A stretch of 64,000 nt of DNA from Bin80 sp965215475 (GTDB taxonomy: Bacteria; Bacteroidota; Rhodothermia; Rhodothermales; Bin80). Position 1 is the stretch's first letter. Each line of letters starts with the position of its first letter. This document shows, piece after piece, positions 9,204 to 19,721 of the stretch. The notes below the pieces were generated by a model that searched no databases, was not told where the DNA came from, and saw only the letters and a program-made list of their open reading frames with translations. A program made the translations under genes and the position numbers. The DNA lies in the NCBI GenBank assembly GCA_965215475.1, contig OZ244061.1:3410001-3474000 (forward strand), written 5' to 3'.

Positions 9204-12200
9204 ATGCTTAAAAATATACTATGTAGTCTATGTGTTTTTCTGACGATATTCATGTCGGTGCACAAGGTTGTGCATGCTCAGGACCATACTGTTCAAGGAA
9301 CGGTTATGTCCGCCGCTGACAACTCACCGCTTCCAGGTGCCTCGGTTGTAGAGACGGGTACTCTGAATGGCACCGCTACGGATGCAGATGGGACATTCTC
9401 TCTTGAAGTGTCCAGCCCAGATGCATCAATCTCAATCACATTTGTCGGCTTTTTGAGTCAAACTGTCGCCATAGAGGGGCGGGAGAATATTACAATCTCT
9501 CTCGAGGAAGATACAGGACTTTTAGAAGAAGTTGTTGTGACCGCAGGCGGTATAGAGCGTAAAGAACGTGCCTTGGGATATTCTGTCACTGAAATCGGAG
9601 GTGAGGATTTGCGTGAAGCGAGAGAAAATAACATTGCGAACTCACTCTCGGGTAAAGTTGCTGGTGTCGTCGTTAGTAAACCTGCTACTGGACCAGCGGG
9701 ATCTAGTCGAGTGATTATTCGCGGAGCATCCTCTCTTGGAGAAGATAGTCAACCTCTTTATGTGGTAGATGGAGTTCCCATTGATAATACTACGCTTGGG
9801 AGTGCTGGAATGTGGGGAGGTAGTGATGGCGGAGATGGAATCGGTTCCATTAACCCAGATGATATTGATAAAGTTACAGTCTTGAAAGGGCCCTCGGCTG
9901 CCGCACTCTATGGGACTCGCGCTAAAAATGGTGTCATCTTGATTACCACGAAACGGGCCACTCCTGGTATTGGACTGGGGGTTGAGTTTTCCAGTAACAC
10001 TACGTTTGAAAACGTTCTGGTGAATACAGATTGGCAGACAGAGTATGGTCAGGGAACTAGAGGGAATAAGCCTGAAACTGTTGATGATGCAATTTCACAG
10101 AATGCCTCTTCATGGGGGGGAAGGCTTGATGGCTCAGAAAGTATTACATGGAACGGCACCACGCAACCCTACAGTTTAGCCCCGGACGCTGTTACATCCT
10201 TTTATAATACGGGGCTTACCACAACCAACAGTTTAGCTCTGACCACAGCCAATGATGTTAGCACCTTGCGGATTGGATTTTCTCATCTAAAAAATGATGG
10301 AATCAGTCCTAACTCTGGCATTACTCGTTCAACCGTTTTACTACGCGGATCTTCAAAATTTGGATCACGGTTATCTGCCGACGCAAAGATAAATGTTATC
10401 CGTGAGTTTGTGATCAATCGACCGAGGCTCAGCGATTCCCCCGGAAATGCGAACTATTCCGTTTATCAGTTGGCAGGTAATGTTGATGTTACATCTATGA
10501 GGTGTCCCCTTGAAAACCCCAATTGTACGGATTATGGACAGGATATAGATGGCCGTGAGCTCCATCCGTTTTCTAATAATTTCCAGCAAAATCCATATTG
10601 GGCAGCACATCAATACAAGAATTCGGATACAGATCTGCGCCTGATCGGTTTTCTATCAATGGGATATCAATTTGCCGAAGGCATTCTGCTCCAAGGACGT
10701 TTCGGTGGAGATACATACTCAACCCGCCGCACTCAGTTGACTCCGTGGGGGACGGCTTATCAACAAAATGGATCTCAGAATGAATCTGAAATCAAAATTA
10801 CAGAGATTAATACCGATCTGCTACTGACGGTTGACCGCCAATTGACAAGTTTCTTAGGAATTCAGGCAACCGCGGGGGGGAATATCCTATGGCGAGAGCG
10901 TGAAGATCTTAATCTCAATGGTAGAAACTATAGTGTGCCGGGGCTTGAAGTCGTCACGAATGTGACTTCCCGAAATTACGGCTACGGGTACAGTGAAAAG
11001 CAAATCAATTCGGTTTATGGATCTGCTGAGATTGCCTATGATGAATGGCTCTATCTTACTCTGACTGCCCGTAATGATTGGTCTTCTACCCTACCCGTGA
11101 AAAATAACAGCTATTTTTATCCATCTGTAGGAGTTAGTGTTGTCCTCACGGATGCACTCAGTATGCCAGAGTTTATCAGTTTTGCAAAAATCCGAGGCTC
11201 TTGGGCGCAGGTGGGTGGAGATACGAACCCCTATCAGTTGTTACTTACCTACAACTTAGGAACCAGCCACTTCGGTCAACCTCAAGGGCGTATTGCTCAG
11301 GGGAATATTCCTCTGTCAGATCTCAAGCCCTCTCAAACGACAGGGATTGAATTTGGAGTAGATTTCAGGTTTTTTGATAACCGTTTTGGTGTTGATGCAA
11401 CATACTACTCTGAGGTTGCTACCGATCAAATCTTATCCACAACGATCTCGAATGCATCTGGATTTTTCCGTCAGGTTATTAACGCAGGGGAGATTACGAA
11501 TGAAGGTTTTGAACTTCTGTTAACGACAACTCCGGTTCGTGTTGATAATTGGCGCTGGAATTTAGATGTGAATCTCTCCCGGAATCGTAATGAAGTTGTG
11601 GAACTTGTGGGAGGTCAAACTTCCTTGGTACTCGGCGAAAGTCGCCATCGCGGAAACTTCGTCACTGCCGATGTTGGAGAACCCTACGGATCTATCAAGG
11701 GGAGAAAGTACTTGCGTCAGAATGTGCCCACTGGAGAAGGTGCAACCGACTGCGACTCCACGGGGCCCATTGTACACGATGAAGAAGGGTTACCCATGCG
11801 GACCAGTAGTCTCTGTGTGTTGGGAAATGGTACTCCCGATTTGAGTGGCGGAATTCGTAGCTCCTTACGATATCGGAATATCTCCCTTAATATGCTTTTT
11901 GACTTGCGTTTCGGTGGAGATCTTTTCTCGGTCACCAACAGCGCAGGCTACGCGAATGGACTTCATAAAAATACATTGCAAGGCCGTGAAGCAGGCTATA
12001 TTGTCGGTGATGGTGTCAGTGAAGACGGGTCACAAAACACGGCTCAGGCTGATCCCCAAGACTACTTCGGCCGAATTGGTGGAGGCACGATTGGCGAAGA
12101 ATTTGTCTATGATGCAAGTTTTGTCAAGCTTCGGGAAGTTCAAGTGAGTTATGTTGTACCAACCCGTCTATTTGCCCGCACGCCGATCAAATATGCTTCG

Positions 12201-12359
12201 ATTTCTTTGGTTGCCAGAAACCTTTGGCTTATCCACAGTAATGTAGACAACATTGATCCCGAATCTCTATACAACAGCACCAATCAGGGAATTGGACTTG
12301 AGCACTCTGGGGTTCCTCAGACTAGGAGCATTGGATTTAATTTAAATGTTCGGCTCTAG
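9204..12359 (+). CDS. susC: SusC/RagA-type TonB-dependent outer membrane transporter
   Basis: This 1051-residue protein starts with a signal peptide (MLKNILCSLCVFLTIFMSV ... VHA), then a carboxypeptidase-regulatory-like beta sandwich (VQGTVMSAADNSPLPGASVVE) at about residues 28-105. A TonB plug domain follows (EEVVVTAGG, SSRVIIRGASS, PLYVVDGVPID) and then a long beta-barrel ending in LNVRL with a terminal aromatic-poor strand. SusC proteins import oligosaccharides or peptides with energy from TonB-ExbBD. The gene is 28 bp upstream of the SusD partner and ends in the same transcription unit. The substrate cannot be told from the sequence: no glycoside hydrolase is adjacent. Confidence 0.96.
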   Translation: MLKNILCSLCVFLTIFMSVHKVVHAQDHTVQGTVMSAADNSPLPGASVVETGTLNGTATDADGTFSLEVSSPDASISITFVGFLSQTVAIEGRENITISLEEDTGLLEEVVVTAGGIERKERALGYSVTEIGGEDLREARENNIANSLSGKVAGVVVSKPATGPAGSSRVIIRGASSLGEDSQPLYVVDGVPIDNTTLGSAGMWGGSDGGDGIGSINPDDIDKVTVLKGPSAAALYGTRAKNGVILITTKRATPGIGLGVEFSSNTTFENVLVNTDWQTEYGQGTRGNKPETVDDAISQNASSWGGRLDGSESITWNGTTQPYSLAPDAVTSFYNTGLTTTNSLALTTANDVSTLRIGFSHLKNDGISPNSGITRSTVLLRGSSKFGSRLSADAKINVIREFVINRPRLSDSPGNANYSVYQLAGNVDVTSMRCPLENPNCTDYGQDIDGRELHPFSNNFQQNPYWAAHQYKNSDTDLRLIGFLSMGYQFAEGILLQGRFGGDTYSTRRTQLTPWGTAYQQNGSQNESEIKITEINTDLLLTVDRQLTSFLGIQATAGGNILWREREDLNLNGRNYSVPGLEVVTNVTSRNYGYGYSEKQINSVYGSAEIAYDEWLYLTLTARNDWSSTLPVKNNSYFYPSVGVSVVLTDALSMPEFISFAKIRGSWAQVGGDTNPYQLLLTYNLGTSHFGQPQGRIAQGNIPLSDLKPSQTTGIEFGVDFRFFDNRFGVDATYYSEVATDQILSTTISNASGFFRQVINAGEITNEGFELLLTTTPVRVDNWRWNLDVNLSRNRNEVVELVGGQTSLVLGESRHRGNFVTADVGEPYGSIKGRKYLRQNVPTGEGATDCDSTGPIVHDEEGLPMRTSSLCVLGNGTPDLSGGIRSSLRYRNISLNMLFDLRFGGDLFSVTNSAGYANGLHKNTLQGREAGYIVGDGVSEDGSQNTAQADPQDYFGRIGGGTIGEEFVYDASFVKLREVQVSYVVPTRLFARTPIKYASISLVARNLWLIHSNVDNIDPESLYNSTNQGIGLEHSGVPQTRSIGFNLNVRL

Positions 12360-12387
12360 TCCCTGACAAATAGAAAACTATACTAAA

Positions 12388-13923
12388 ATGACTCAATTAA
12401 AACGACTTTCACTGTTTGCCGTTGCGTTGACTTTTTCTGTCCTGATTGCTTCATGTGATTCAGGTTTCGAGGAACTAAACATCAACCCAACGCAAGCCGA
12501 TCAGGTAGACCCCAATTTTAAGTTGACCTATATCCAGTTGCTGACCAGTGGTGGGAGGTATGAAAATTGGAGAACAAACCTGATCTACAGTTCTACGATG
12601 ATTCAGCATTTTGCTACTTTGCCAGGATTCTGGGCGGGTGACAAGTATGGATATGTTCCTTCCTATTCTTCGGCTCTGTGGGATCGCTACTATGAGAATG
12701 CGGTCAAAAATATTGAGGATCTTTTGATTCAAACGTCATTGGTTCCTGAAATGGCGAACATGCATCATATTACGAATATCGTTGCGGTGATTGGGTATCA
12801 CCGCCTCACGGATTTGTATGGTGACATCCCTTACTCTGAGGCAGGTAAAGGTTTTACGGAGGGGATTACCCAACCCAAGTATGATGCTCAATCGTTCATT
12901 TATCCAAATATGCTGGAAAGGTTAGAGGCTGCAGCGACTGGGCTCAATAGCAGTAATCCTTCGTTTGGCGATGGAGATCTAATGTATCAAGGCGATGTAG
13001 ATAAATGGAGAAAATTAGCAAATTCACTCATGCTCCGATTTGGAATGCGTCTCGTCAAGGTGGATCCAGCGGCTGCCCAAAGCTGGGTTCAGAAAGCTAT
13101 TTCTGGCGGAACCATGGAGAGTAATGATGATATTGCTTTTGTTCCACACGGAGCCGAACCGAACATTAGAAACGGAAACGGTGAGGTGTTCGCCACCGAT
13201 GGCTCTCCTCGGATGAGTGAATTTTTTGTCAATTGGATGCTCAATCATGATGACCCACGACTCTTTGTCTATGGACAAACCCCTATTGATGGTGCAGACC
13301 CTGTTGGAATGCCCAATGGGAGGGTTTCGGGTGCTTCAGATGCCGATTTTGGGATAGAACATCACTCCAGTTGGGTTGAATGTCAGACTGAAGATGCGAA
13401 TGAGCTTTGCGGAATGAATGTGTACATGGTGCCGAATGATGTCATCAAAGGTGTTGATGATCCAGTGTTCCTGATGACCTATGCCGAGGTAGAACTTCTC
13501 AAGGCGGAAGCAGCAGTACGCGGATGGCATAGTGGAGATGCTGCAACTCATTATGAGAACGGTGTCCGTGCTGCAATGGAATATCTCGCAATGTATGGAG
13601 ACGGGGCCATCATTCGAGCCAGTGCCATTGATGAATACCTTGCTGCCAATCCTTATGATGCTTCAAAGGGAATGCAAATGATAAACGAACAAATTTGGGC
13701 TGCTGTATTACTCAACGAGTATGAGGCCTATGCTAATTGGCGTAGAACCGGTTATCCAGAGCTTACCCCAATTAACTACCCAGGCAACCAATCTGGTGGG
13801 CAAATCCCTCGTCGCCTACGATACAGAGAAGCCGAGGCGGTTGCGAATCCCGTGAATTATGCTGCTGCTATTGCGGCTCAGGGGCCCGATGAGTTCACAA
13901 CTCGTATGTGGTGGGATAAGTAA
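12388..13923 (+). CDS. susD: SusD/RagB-type nutrient-binding outer membrane lipoprotein
   Basis: The protein has 511 residues and a lipoprotein signal peptide with lipobox LIASC, so it should be anchored by an acylated Cys at about residue 23. The body matches the SusD-like_2 form: FEELNINPTQAD near the N-terminus and repeated TPR-like helices, with the late motif LMTYAEVELLKAEAAVRGW typical of the family. SusD forms the lid of the SusC channel and binds the substrate. It follows susC by 28 bp and is closed by the strong terminator at 13945. Confidence 0.95.
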   Translation: MTQLKRLSLFAVALTFSVLIASCDSGFEELNINPTQADQVDPNFKLTYIQLLTSGGRYENWRTNLIYSSTMIQHFATLPGFWAGDKYGYVPSYSSALWDRYYENAVKNIEDLLIQTSLVPEMANMHHITNIVAVIGYHRLTDLYGDIPYSEAGKGFTEGITQPKYDAQSFIYPNMLERLEAAATGLNSSNPSFGDGDLMYQGDVDKWRKLANSLMLRFGMRLVKVDPAAAQSWVQKAISGGTMESNDDIAFVPHGAEPNIRNGNGEVFATDGSPRMSEFFVNWMLNHDDPRLFVYGQTPIDGADPVGMPNGRVSGASDADFGIEHHSSWVECQTEDANELCGMNVYMVPNDVIKGVDDPVFLMTYAEVELLKAEAAVRGWHSGDAATHYENGVRAAMEYLAMYGDGAIIRASAIDEYLAANPYDASKGMQMINEQIWAAVLLNEYEAYANWRRTGYPELTPINYPGNQSGGQIPRRLRYREAEAVANPVNYAAAIAAQGPDEFTTRMWWDK

Positions 13924-13944
13924 TTCAGTTCCGACCAATCAAAC

Positions 13945-13986
13945 AAACGGGGGCATCCACATTGGTGGATGCCCCCGTTTTGTTTT
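13945..13986 (+). terminator. Perfect intrinsic terminator after susCD
   Basis: A perfect 16-bp stem (13945-13960 with 13965-13980) and a four-base loop ATTG are followed by TGTTTT. The GC-rich core (CGGGGGCATCCAC) makes it very stable. Because the arm begins with AAAC/GTTT it could also serve, less efficiently, the convergent GWxTD gene ending at 14043. Confidence 0.95.
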
Positions 13987-14042
13987 CCCCGACAGAGGTA
14001 CATTGTAGTTTGGCAATCTGACAGAACCCTAAACCTGCATGA

Positions 14043-15746
14043 TTACTCCACATAGTTAAAATCAATGGACCTGGACTTTGCCATACCTGTAGTCTGGTCA
14101 GTAACGCTTAGCGTGAGGCTAAATGGCCCTGGTACTTTCCATTCTCTGATATCAACAATCATAAATTCACGGATAGTTGCCTCACTCCCTTCATAGTCGA
14201 AAGAGGTTGTAATCGGATCTATGTCGTCGCTACTCAGTGAATATGAAACGGTATAGCGAGTTTTGTCTTCCTCGTTGAAACGCAGGAAGTACGCCTCAAA
14301 GTACAGGGCAAAGGGGGTATCGGATCGGATTTCACGATTAACATAGGGTAATGCACCCTCAAATGTATCTGCAAACTCTAATCGAAGTGGCTTCAGGTCA
14401 CTGAGTTCCAGTGAGGTACCATCTCCATTTAACGTTTCCAATGTATCAATGGTCGCAACCCCAATGGCCCAGGCGGCAGCGGGTTGCGGGGGGATTGAAT
14501 CAGGAATCGTCCAGTGCAGCGACCACTGCATCATGATAGGAGATGTGGAGAAATCACGGGTAACCCAGGAGTAAATTCGTTGCTCTGAATCTGTGCCCTG
14601 TGGCAAATGATATCTCCGGATTTGAATATTCTGAGGTTCAAATTCAGGTCCATACTTTGTTAAGCCGACGCTCAATATAAAATCAGATGATACACTTTGC
14701 TGTAGCTGCCTTAAACGGCGAGTCATGCTACGACTGGGGCGGAGTTCACTCACATCAACCCCCCAATAGGTCTCCAGCCGGGTTGAGCCATCGGGATCCA
14801 AAAATCGACTAACCCTTATTTGAGGAATCAGCTCAATGGTATTTCCGTATATATTGGTCTTAGCAATAGGGACATTTTTTGCACGACGAAGTTGATGTTG
14901 ATCATCTCTGATCCGGGTACTCTGGATTACTTTTTGAGAAAATTCATAGGGCCTGAGGGGGGCAGATGTGGGGAGGGCTGTGTAGTTCGTGACCACGTCA
15001 TAGATCGCACCATAGTGGTCGTGTTCCATAGCCAATTCTCCGAATACTTCTTCCATCCAGGAAAGAAGAAGCCCCACTTTCCTCCGGGTTCCACGGAGGT
15101 TGGGAGGAATTAAAGATTCAGGGGTGTCAATCCGATACGGTTTTCTGCGAGATAATTGCACAAAAAGGTAATGGGCATCATCATGAACGCTACGGTATAC
15201 CCATATTTCGTTTCTAGGTAGGCGATATTCAAGTGATAAAATTCGTAGGTTCGGATCTTGAAGTTCAATGATTGACTGACGCCAAGGCCGCCCGAATCGA
15301 ACATAAATCCGTCCTCGGTCATCGACTCCTAGTGAATCCTTTCGAAAGGCATAGTGTTGTTTTGCATAGTAAACTCGATATAAATGCTCTTCTAGTCGTT
15401 CATTCGGATATGTCGAGGGTAATGGGTCTTGGCGGTTCCACCAAGTGACAACTGTTTTCGAGTCACGGTGTGTTCCTGTTCCAGAAATCAGAGAGTGAGC
15501 GGATTGATGTACATCTGACTCTCGCGGAGTAATCAATGCAATCCATCGTAGGTGCCATAAAAGTTCTTCTGGATCCCCCACGTCTGGGTCTGCCGCCTGC
15601 TTAAGCCACTCGAGATAGGACGTGGAAGCGTCTGAATAGGAGGAAAAATCCTCCTCCATAAAAACCCGTGCAATCTCTGATTCCTGAGCCACAGCATAGG
15701 ATAGGAACAGGCACTGAATCCAGAAAATGGAAAAAACTTGCCTCAT
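14043..15746 (-). CDS. GWxTD domain-containing exported protein
   Basis: A signal peptide (MRQVFSIFWIQCLFLSYAVAQ) starts this 567-residue protein. Residues 120-190 hold the GWxTD-type signature: WWNRQDPLPSTYPNERLEEHLYR followed by FGVDDRG-like RIYVRFGRPW; here the eponymous Gly-Trp-x-Thr-Asp reads GVDDRG, so the motif is diverged. GWxTD proteins are common in Bacteroidota and relatives and have no established function. The C-terminal half looks like beta-sandwich domains. The gene is divergent from the ASPIC lipoprotein at 15786, with only 39 bp between the start codons, so both share a promoter region. Confidence 0.82.
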   Translation of the reverse strand: MRQVFSIFWIQCLFLSYAVAQESEIARVFMEEDFSSYSDASTSYLEWLKQAADPDVGDPEELLWHLRWIALITPRESDVHQSAHSLISGTGTHRDSKTVVTWWNRQDPLPSTYPNERLEEHLYRVYYAKQHYAFRKDSLGVDDRGRIYVRFGRPWRQSIIELQDPNLRILSLEYRLPRNEIWVYRSVHDDAHYLFVQLSRRKPYRIDTPESLIPPNLRGTRRKVGLLLSWMEEVFGELAMEHDHYGAIYDVVTNYTALPTSAPLRPYEFSQKVIQSTRIRDDQHQLRRAKNVPIAKTNIYGNTIELIPQIRVSRFLDPDGSTRLETYWGVDVSELRPSRSMTRRLRQLQQSVSSDFILSVGLTKYGPEFEPQNIQIRRYHLPQGTDSEQRIYSWVTRDFSTSPIMMQWSLHWTIPDSIPPQPAAAWAIGVATIDTLETLNGDGTSLELSDLKPLRLEFADTFEGALPYVNREIRSDTPFALYFEAYFLRFNEEDKTRYTVSYSLSSDDIDPITTSFDYEGSEATIREFMIVDIREWKVPGPFSLTLSVTDQTTGMAKSRSIDFNYVE

Positions 15747-15785
15747 GATCGTTGGATACTGAGTGAGATCTTAGAAGATAAGTGT

Positions 15786-18700
15786 ATGGCGCAAGATCGG
15801 TGGCTTTGCATTGGAAGTATTTTAGGATTGGTAATCCTCACGGGTTGTACACGTGATCGTCCGTTATTTACGCGGATGGAGCAAACCGGTATCTCCTTTG
15901 AAAATAGAATTATTGAACAAGATGCATTTAATGTACTGGAGTATGAATACTTCTACAATGGAGCCGGGGTTGCAGCCGGAGATATCAATGGGGATGGTCT
16001 AGTTGATTTGTATTTTACGGCCAACATGACTCATGACCGCCTTTATTTGAATCGTGGAAATTGGTTCTTTGAAGAGATTACGGATCAGGCAGGTATTATT
16101 CATGAGCCCACCTGGACGACCGGGGTAACCATGGCGGACGTCAACGCCGATGGGCTCTTGGATATCTATGTATGTCGAAGTGGAAATGTAACCACGGATC
16201 GCAGGCGGAACTCTCTCTATATTAACCAGGGCAATCTAACATTCAAAGATGAAGCATCTGCCTATGGGCTAGATGATCCATCCTATTCCAATCATGCCAC
16301 ATTCTTGGATTACGATAAGGATGGGGATCTGGATATGTATCTACTGAATCATTCGATTCGGCGCTATTCGCATTTCGTTGTAGACTATATGCGGTCGCAA
16401 CGGGATTCATTGGCAGGGGATAAGCTTTTTCGTAACGATGGCGGAATATTTGTCGATGTAAGTGAGGAAGCTGGAATTATTGGCAATCCATTGAGCTATG
16501 GTTTGAGTGTCGTTGTGAGCGATCTCAATGGAGATCGCTGGCCAGATCTGTATATTTCCAATGACTATATCGAAGATGATTATCTCTATATCAACCAACA
16601 AGATGGCACATTTTCTGAATCCATACGGTCCTTTTTGACCCATACCTCATATGCGTCAATGGGGGCAGATATTGCAGACATCAATAATGATTTACAACCG
16701 GACATCTTTACACTTGATATGCTGGCTGAAGATAATTACCGGCAGAAAGTACTCAAGGGACCCGAGGATTACACATTTTACACCCAACTCCGAATAGATG
16801 GCTTTCATGAGCAATACATGCGGAACATGTTACATCTTAGAAGAGGTCCAGATTATGTGGAGGTTGGGCAACTGGCAGGGGTTTCGAATACGGATTGGAG
16901 TTGGGCTCCTCTTTTTGTGGACTTGGATCGAGATCTCTTCAAAGATTTGATTGTCACCAACGGCTATTTGCGTGATTACACAGATTTAGATTTTTTGTCG
17001 ACGACACTGCCGAACGCATCTAAGCAGGCCCAGATGCGGGGAGAATCGGTATCTGGATTAGAGATGGTTGAGCAAATGCCTACAACAAGAATTCCTAATT
17101 ATGTGTTTCGAGGTAAGAACGGGATTCAATTTCAGGATGTAACAACGGACTGGGGTTTTGATCTTCCAACTCACTCGAATGGAATGACATTAGCAGATCT
17201 AGATGGGGATCTTGATCTGGATGTAATCATCAGTAACCTCAACCAGGAAGCACATCTCTACCGCAATGAGTCGGAAGAGCAGGGGCAGGGCGGGACACTC
17301 CGAATTGTTTTGGAAGGGCCGCAGGGAAACCCTTATGGCATCGGAGCAACCGTTCTTCTCCACGGCGAAGAAGGATCAATAATGCAAGAAGCGCACTTTG
17401 TACGGGGATATCTTTCATCCCTTGAACCAGCTCTATTTTTTGGAACTGGAGAGTGGAAAGAGGTGGACATAGAAGTTTATTGGCCGGATGGTCAATTTCA
17501 GAGGCTGGATAAGATTTCTACGCAACAGTCTATTCAGGTAAAATATAGCGAAGCAGATTTGAGGGGGAGTCCCAAGTCACAACCAGAGCAGCACTTGATC
17601 GCAGTTGATGTTTTCTCAGGGTTGACGTATCAGCACCGTGAAGATGAGTATACAGAGTGGAAACAACAACCACTTTTGCCTCGGGATCCTGCACAGGAAG
17701 GGCCAGCCGTTGCAAGTGGAGATATCAATGGTGACGGACTCACAGATTTGTTCATTGGTGGTGGAAGAGGGCAGGCAGCAACCTTATTCCTGCAGCAACT
17801 TGACCGCAGTTATTCAGAGATAAGCATTCCCATATTTCAAGAGCATGCCGAGTATGAGGATGTAGATGCAATCCTGCATGATCTGACAGGAGATGGAGCG
17901 TTGGATCTATATGTGGCAAGTGGAGCTGGATCGATCTCCGAGTACTGGCAGGATCGGCTTTATGTTAACACTGGTTTTGGCACATTAGTGTATACTCCAG
18001 AGCTACTTCCTTCCATGCAAACCGTCACCAGTAGTGTTGCTCCGTATGACATTGACTCTGATGGTGACCTTGATTTATTTGTTGGAGGGCTATACTATCC
18101 TGGTCAATTTGGAAGATTCCCTCGTAGCTATCTCTTGGAAAATACACCAGATGGATTTTATGATCGGACGGCAGATTGGTCACCAGATTTACAATATCCC
18201 GGAATGATTAGTACGGCTATTTGGTCAGATATTTTCGGTGATGATAAAATGGAACTCCTGGTTGCAGGGCATTGGATGCCCATTCGAGCCTTTTGTATCC
18301 GCGATTCTGGCATTCTAGAGGATTGTAGCAACGAATTAGGACTGGCGGAATCGGATGGCTTTTGGAATCGGTTGATTCCTGCTGATTTGGACATGGATGG
18401 TGATATGGATCTTATCGCTGGCAACAGAGGAGGTAATACTCAAATTCGTGCTTCCTTTCAATATCCTGCCACTCTTTATGCGGGAGATCTTGACAACTCT
18501 GGGACATGGGAGATCGTCTACAGCAACTATGTGAAAGGAATAGATGTACCCGTTGCCTGGAAGGATCAGATGGTGGCTCAATTACCAGATATCCGTACCC
18601 GATTTCCTAGATATTCCGATTATGCGTCTGCTACGACAGATGAAATCATGGCGGCATATGCCACTCGCCCTATAGTATTGAAGGCTCGAAATAGTTCTTC

Positions 18701-19076
18701 GGTAATCTTTGAATTTACGGACGAAGGGGGCTTTGATGCGAAACCTTTGCCGCTATCCGCGCAGGTTTCACCGGTCAGAGATGCCCTTGTGGTTGATATT
18801 AATCATGACAAAATTCCTGATCTACTCCTTGTAGGAAATGATTATTCTAATCGAGCCGAGGAAGGTCGCATGAATAGTGGAAGAGGGCTTATGTTGATAG
18901 GAGAGGGGGGACTGAGTTATACCGATGCCGGAATTGAGGACTTCTGGATCCGTGGAGATGCTCGTCGGATCATTAAAATTGACCAGCGTATCATTGTCGT
19001 GAGTAACAATAGTTCCTTGAATGTTTTTCGGATGTATGGACAGGATGGAATATCTGAGTTCAGCTATCCCAGATAA
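15786..19076 (+). CDS. FG-GAP/VCBS repeat lipoprotein with ASPIC/UnbV domain
   Basis: I place the start at ATG 15786, which gives MAQDRWLCIGSILGLVILTGC, a lipoprotein signal with lipobox ILTGC; a longer TTG start at 15738 would overlap the divergent gene. Calcium-loop repeats DINGDGLVDLYF, DVNADGLLDIYV, DYDKDGDLDMYL and DIDSDGDLDLFV mark a beta-propeller of the CRTAC1/ASPIC family. An UnbV-type domain lies around residues 510-580 (GIGATVLLH ... RGYLSSLEPALFFGTG). Such proteins are predicted to bind glycans or partners at the cell surface and are often near SusC/SusD genes, as here. The stop is six bases before the SRAP gene, so they may be co-transcribed. Confidence 0.9.
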   Translation: MAQDRWLCIGSILGLVILTGCTRDRPLFTRMEQTGISFENRIIEQDAFNVLEYEYFYNGAGVAAGDINGDGLVDLYFTANMTHDRLYLNRGNWFFEEITDQAGIIHEPTWTTGVTMADVNADGLLDIYVCRSGNVTTDRRRNSLYINQGNLTFKDEASAYGLDDPSYSNHATFLDYDKDGDLDMYLLNHSIRRYSHFVVDYMRSQRDSLAGDKLFRNDGGIFVDVSEEAGIIGNPLSYGLSVVVSDLNGDRWPDLYISNDYIEDDYLYINQQDGTFSESIRSFLTHTSYASMGADIADINNDLQPDIFTLDMLAEDNYRQKVLKGPEDYTFYTQLRIDGFHEQYMRNMLHLRRGPDYVEVGQLAGVSNTDWSWAPLFVDLDRDLFKDLIVTNGYLRDYTDLDFLSTTLPNASKQAQMRGESVSGLEMVEQMPTTRIPNYVFRGKNGIQFQDVTTDWGFDLPTHSNGMTLADLDGDLDLDVIISNLNQEAHLYRNESEEQGQGGTLRIVLEGPQGNPYGIGATVLLHGEEGSIMQEAHFVRGYLSSLEPALFFGTGEWKEVDIEVYWPDGQFQRLDKISTQQSIQVKYSEADLRGSPKSQPEQHLIAVDVFSGLTYQHREDEYTEWKQQPLLPRDPAQEGPAVASGDINGDGLTDLFIGGGRGQAATLFLQQLDRSYSEISIPIFQEHAEYEDVDAILHDLTGDGALDLYVASGAGSISEYWQDRLYVNTGFGTLVYTPELLPSMQTVTSSVAPYDIDSDGDLDLFVGGLYYPGQFGRFPRSYLLENTPDGFYDRTADWSPDLQYPGMISTAIWSDIFGDDKMELLVAGHWMPIRAFCIRDSGILEDCSNELGLAESDGFWNRLIPADLDMDGDMDLIAGNRGGNTQIRASFQYPATLYAGDLDNSGTWEIVYSNYVKGIDVPVAWKDQMVAQLPDIRTRFPRYSDYASATTDEIMAAYATRPIVLKARNSSSVIFEFTDEGGFDAKPLPLSAQVSPVRDALVVDINHDKIPDLLLVGNDYSNRAEEGRMNSGRGLMLIGEGGLSYTDAGIEDFWIRGDARRIIKIDQRIIVVSNNSSLNVFRMYGQDGISEFSYPR

Positions 19077-19082
19077 TAAGTA

Positions 19083-19721
19083 ATGTGTGGGCGTATCGTA
19101 CAATCGGATGTCGTTGAAAAAGTAGGCATCTTCTTGGAAGTTCAAGAAGGATCTGAATCTGATTTCAGTGATGCTCTTTCCTATAATATTTCGCCGGGTA
19201 GCCGGATCATTGCGATACAGCTGAATGAGCATCAAGACAAAGTATGGACTACTTTCAGGTGGGGGATGCTTCCTGATTGGGCAAGCAGGAAGCGTCCGGT
19301 GATTAATGCACGCTCGGAAACTGTTACCCGAAAGCCCATGTTCAGGAATGCCTTCCAAACGTGTCGCGGCATAATTCCGGTGACGGCATACTATGAATGG
19401 CGAGCCGGTTTTGATGGAAAACAACCCTATTGTATTCGAAATAAGGATGGTTTTCCACTTCTACTCGCGGGGATCTATACTGAAGATGAATGTGTGATTC
19501 TAACACGATCAGCGCAGAGAAATATTTTATTTATCCATGATCGAATGCCAGTCATGATCCGTCCTGATATGATAGATACGTATCTGAATCAACCCGACGA
19601 AGCTTATGAACTCATTGGTTATGAGAGGATATGGAACCTAGAGGCCTATCCTGTCACGAAAAAAGTTGGGCACACGAAATTCAATCACCCTATCTGTTTA
19701 GAACCAGTTGATTGTGCATAG
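19083..19721 (+). CDS. SRAP-family (YedK/HMCES) abasic-site DNA-protein crosslinking protein
   Basis: The protein begins MCGR, and Cys2 is the residue that forms a thiazolidine bond with abasic sites in single-stranded DNA once Met is removed. The other conserved sites are present: NARSET, the YYEW glutamate and the HDRMPV histidine. With 212 residues the length is normal for the family. SRAP proteins shield abasic sites during replication. The gene starts six bases after the ASPIC gene and overlaps the following M24 peptidase frame by 14 bp. Confidence 0.95.
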   Translation: MCGRIVQSDVVEKVGIFLEVQEGSESDFSDALSYNISPGSRIIAIQLNEHQDKVWTTFRWGMLPDWASRKRPVINARSETVTRKPMFRNAFQTCRGIIPVTAYYEWRAGFDGKQPYCIRNKDGFPLLLAGIYTEDECVILTRSAQRNILFIHDRMPVMIRPDMIDTYLNQPDEAYELIGYERIWNLEAYPVTKKVGHTKFNHPICLEPVDCA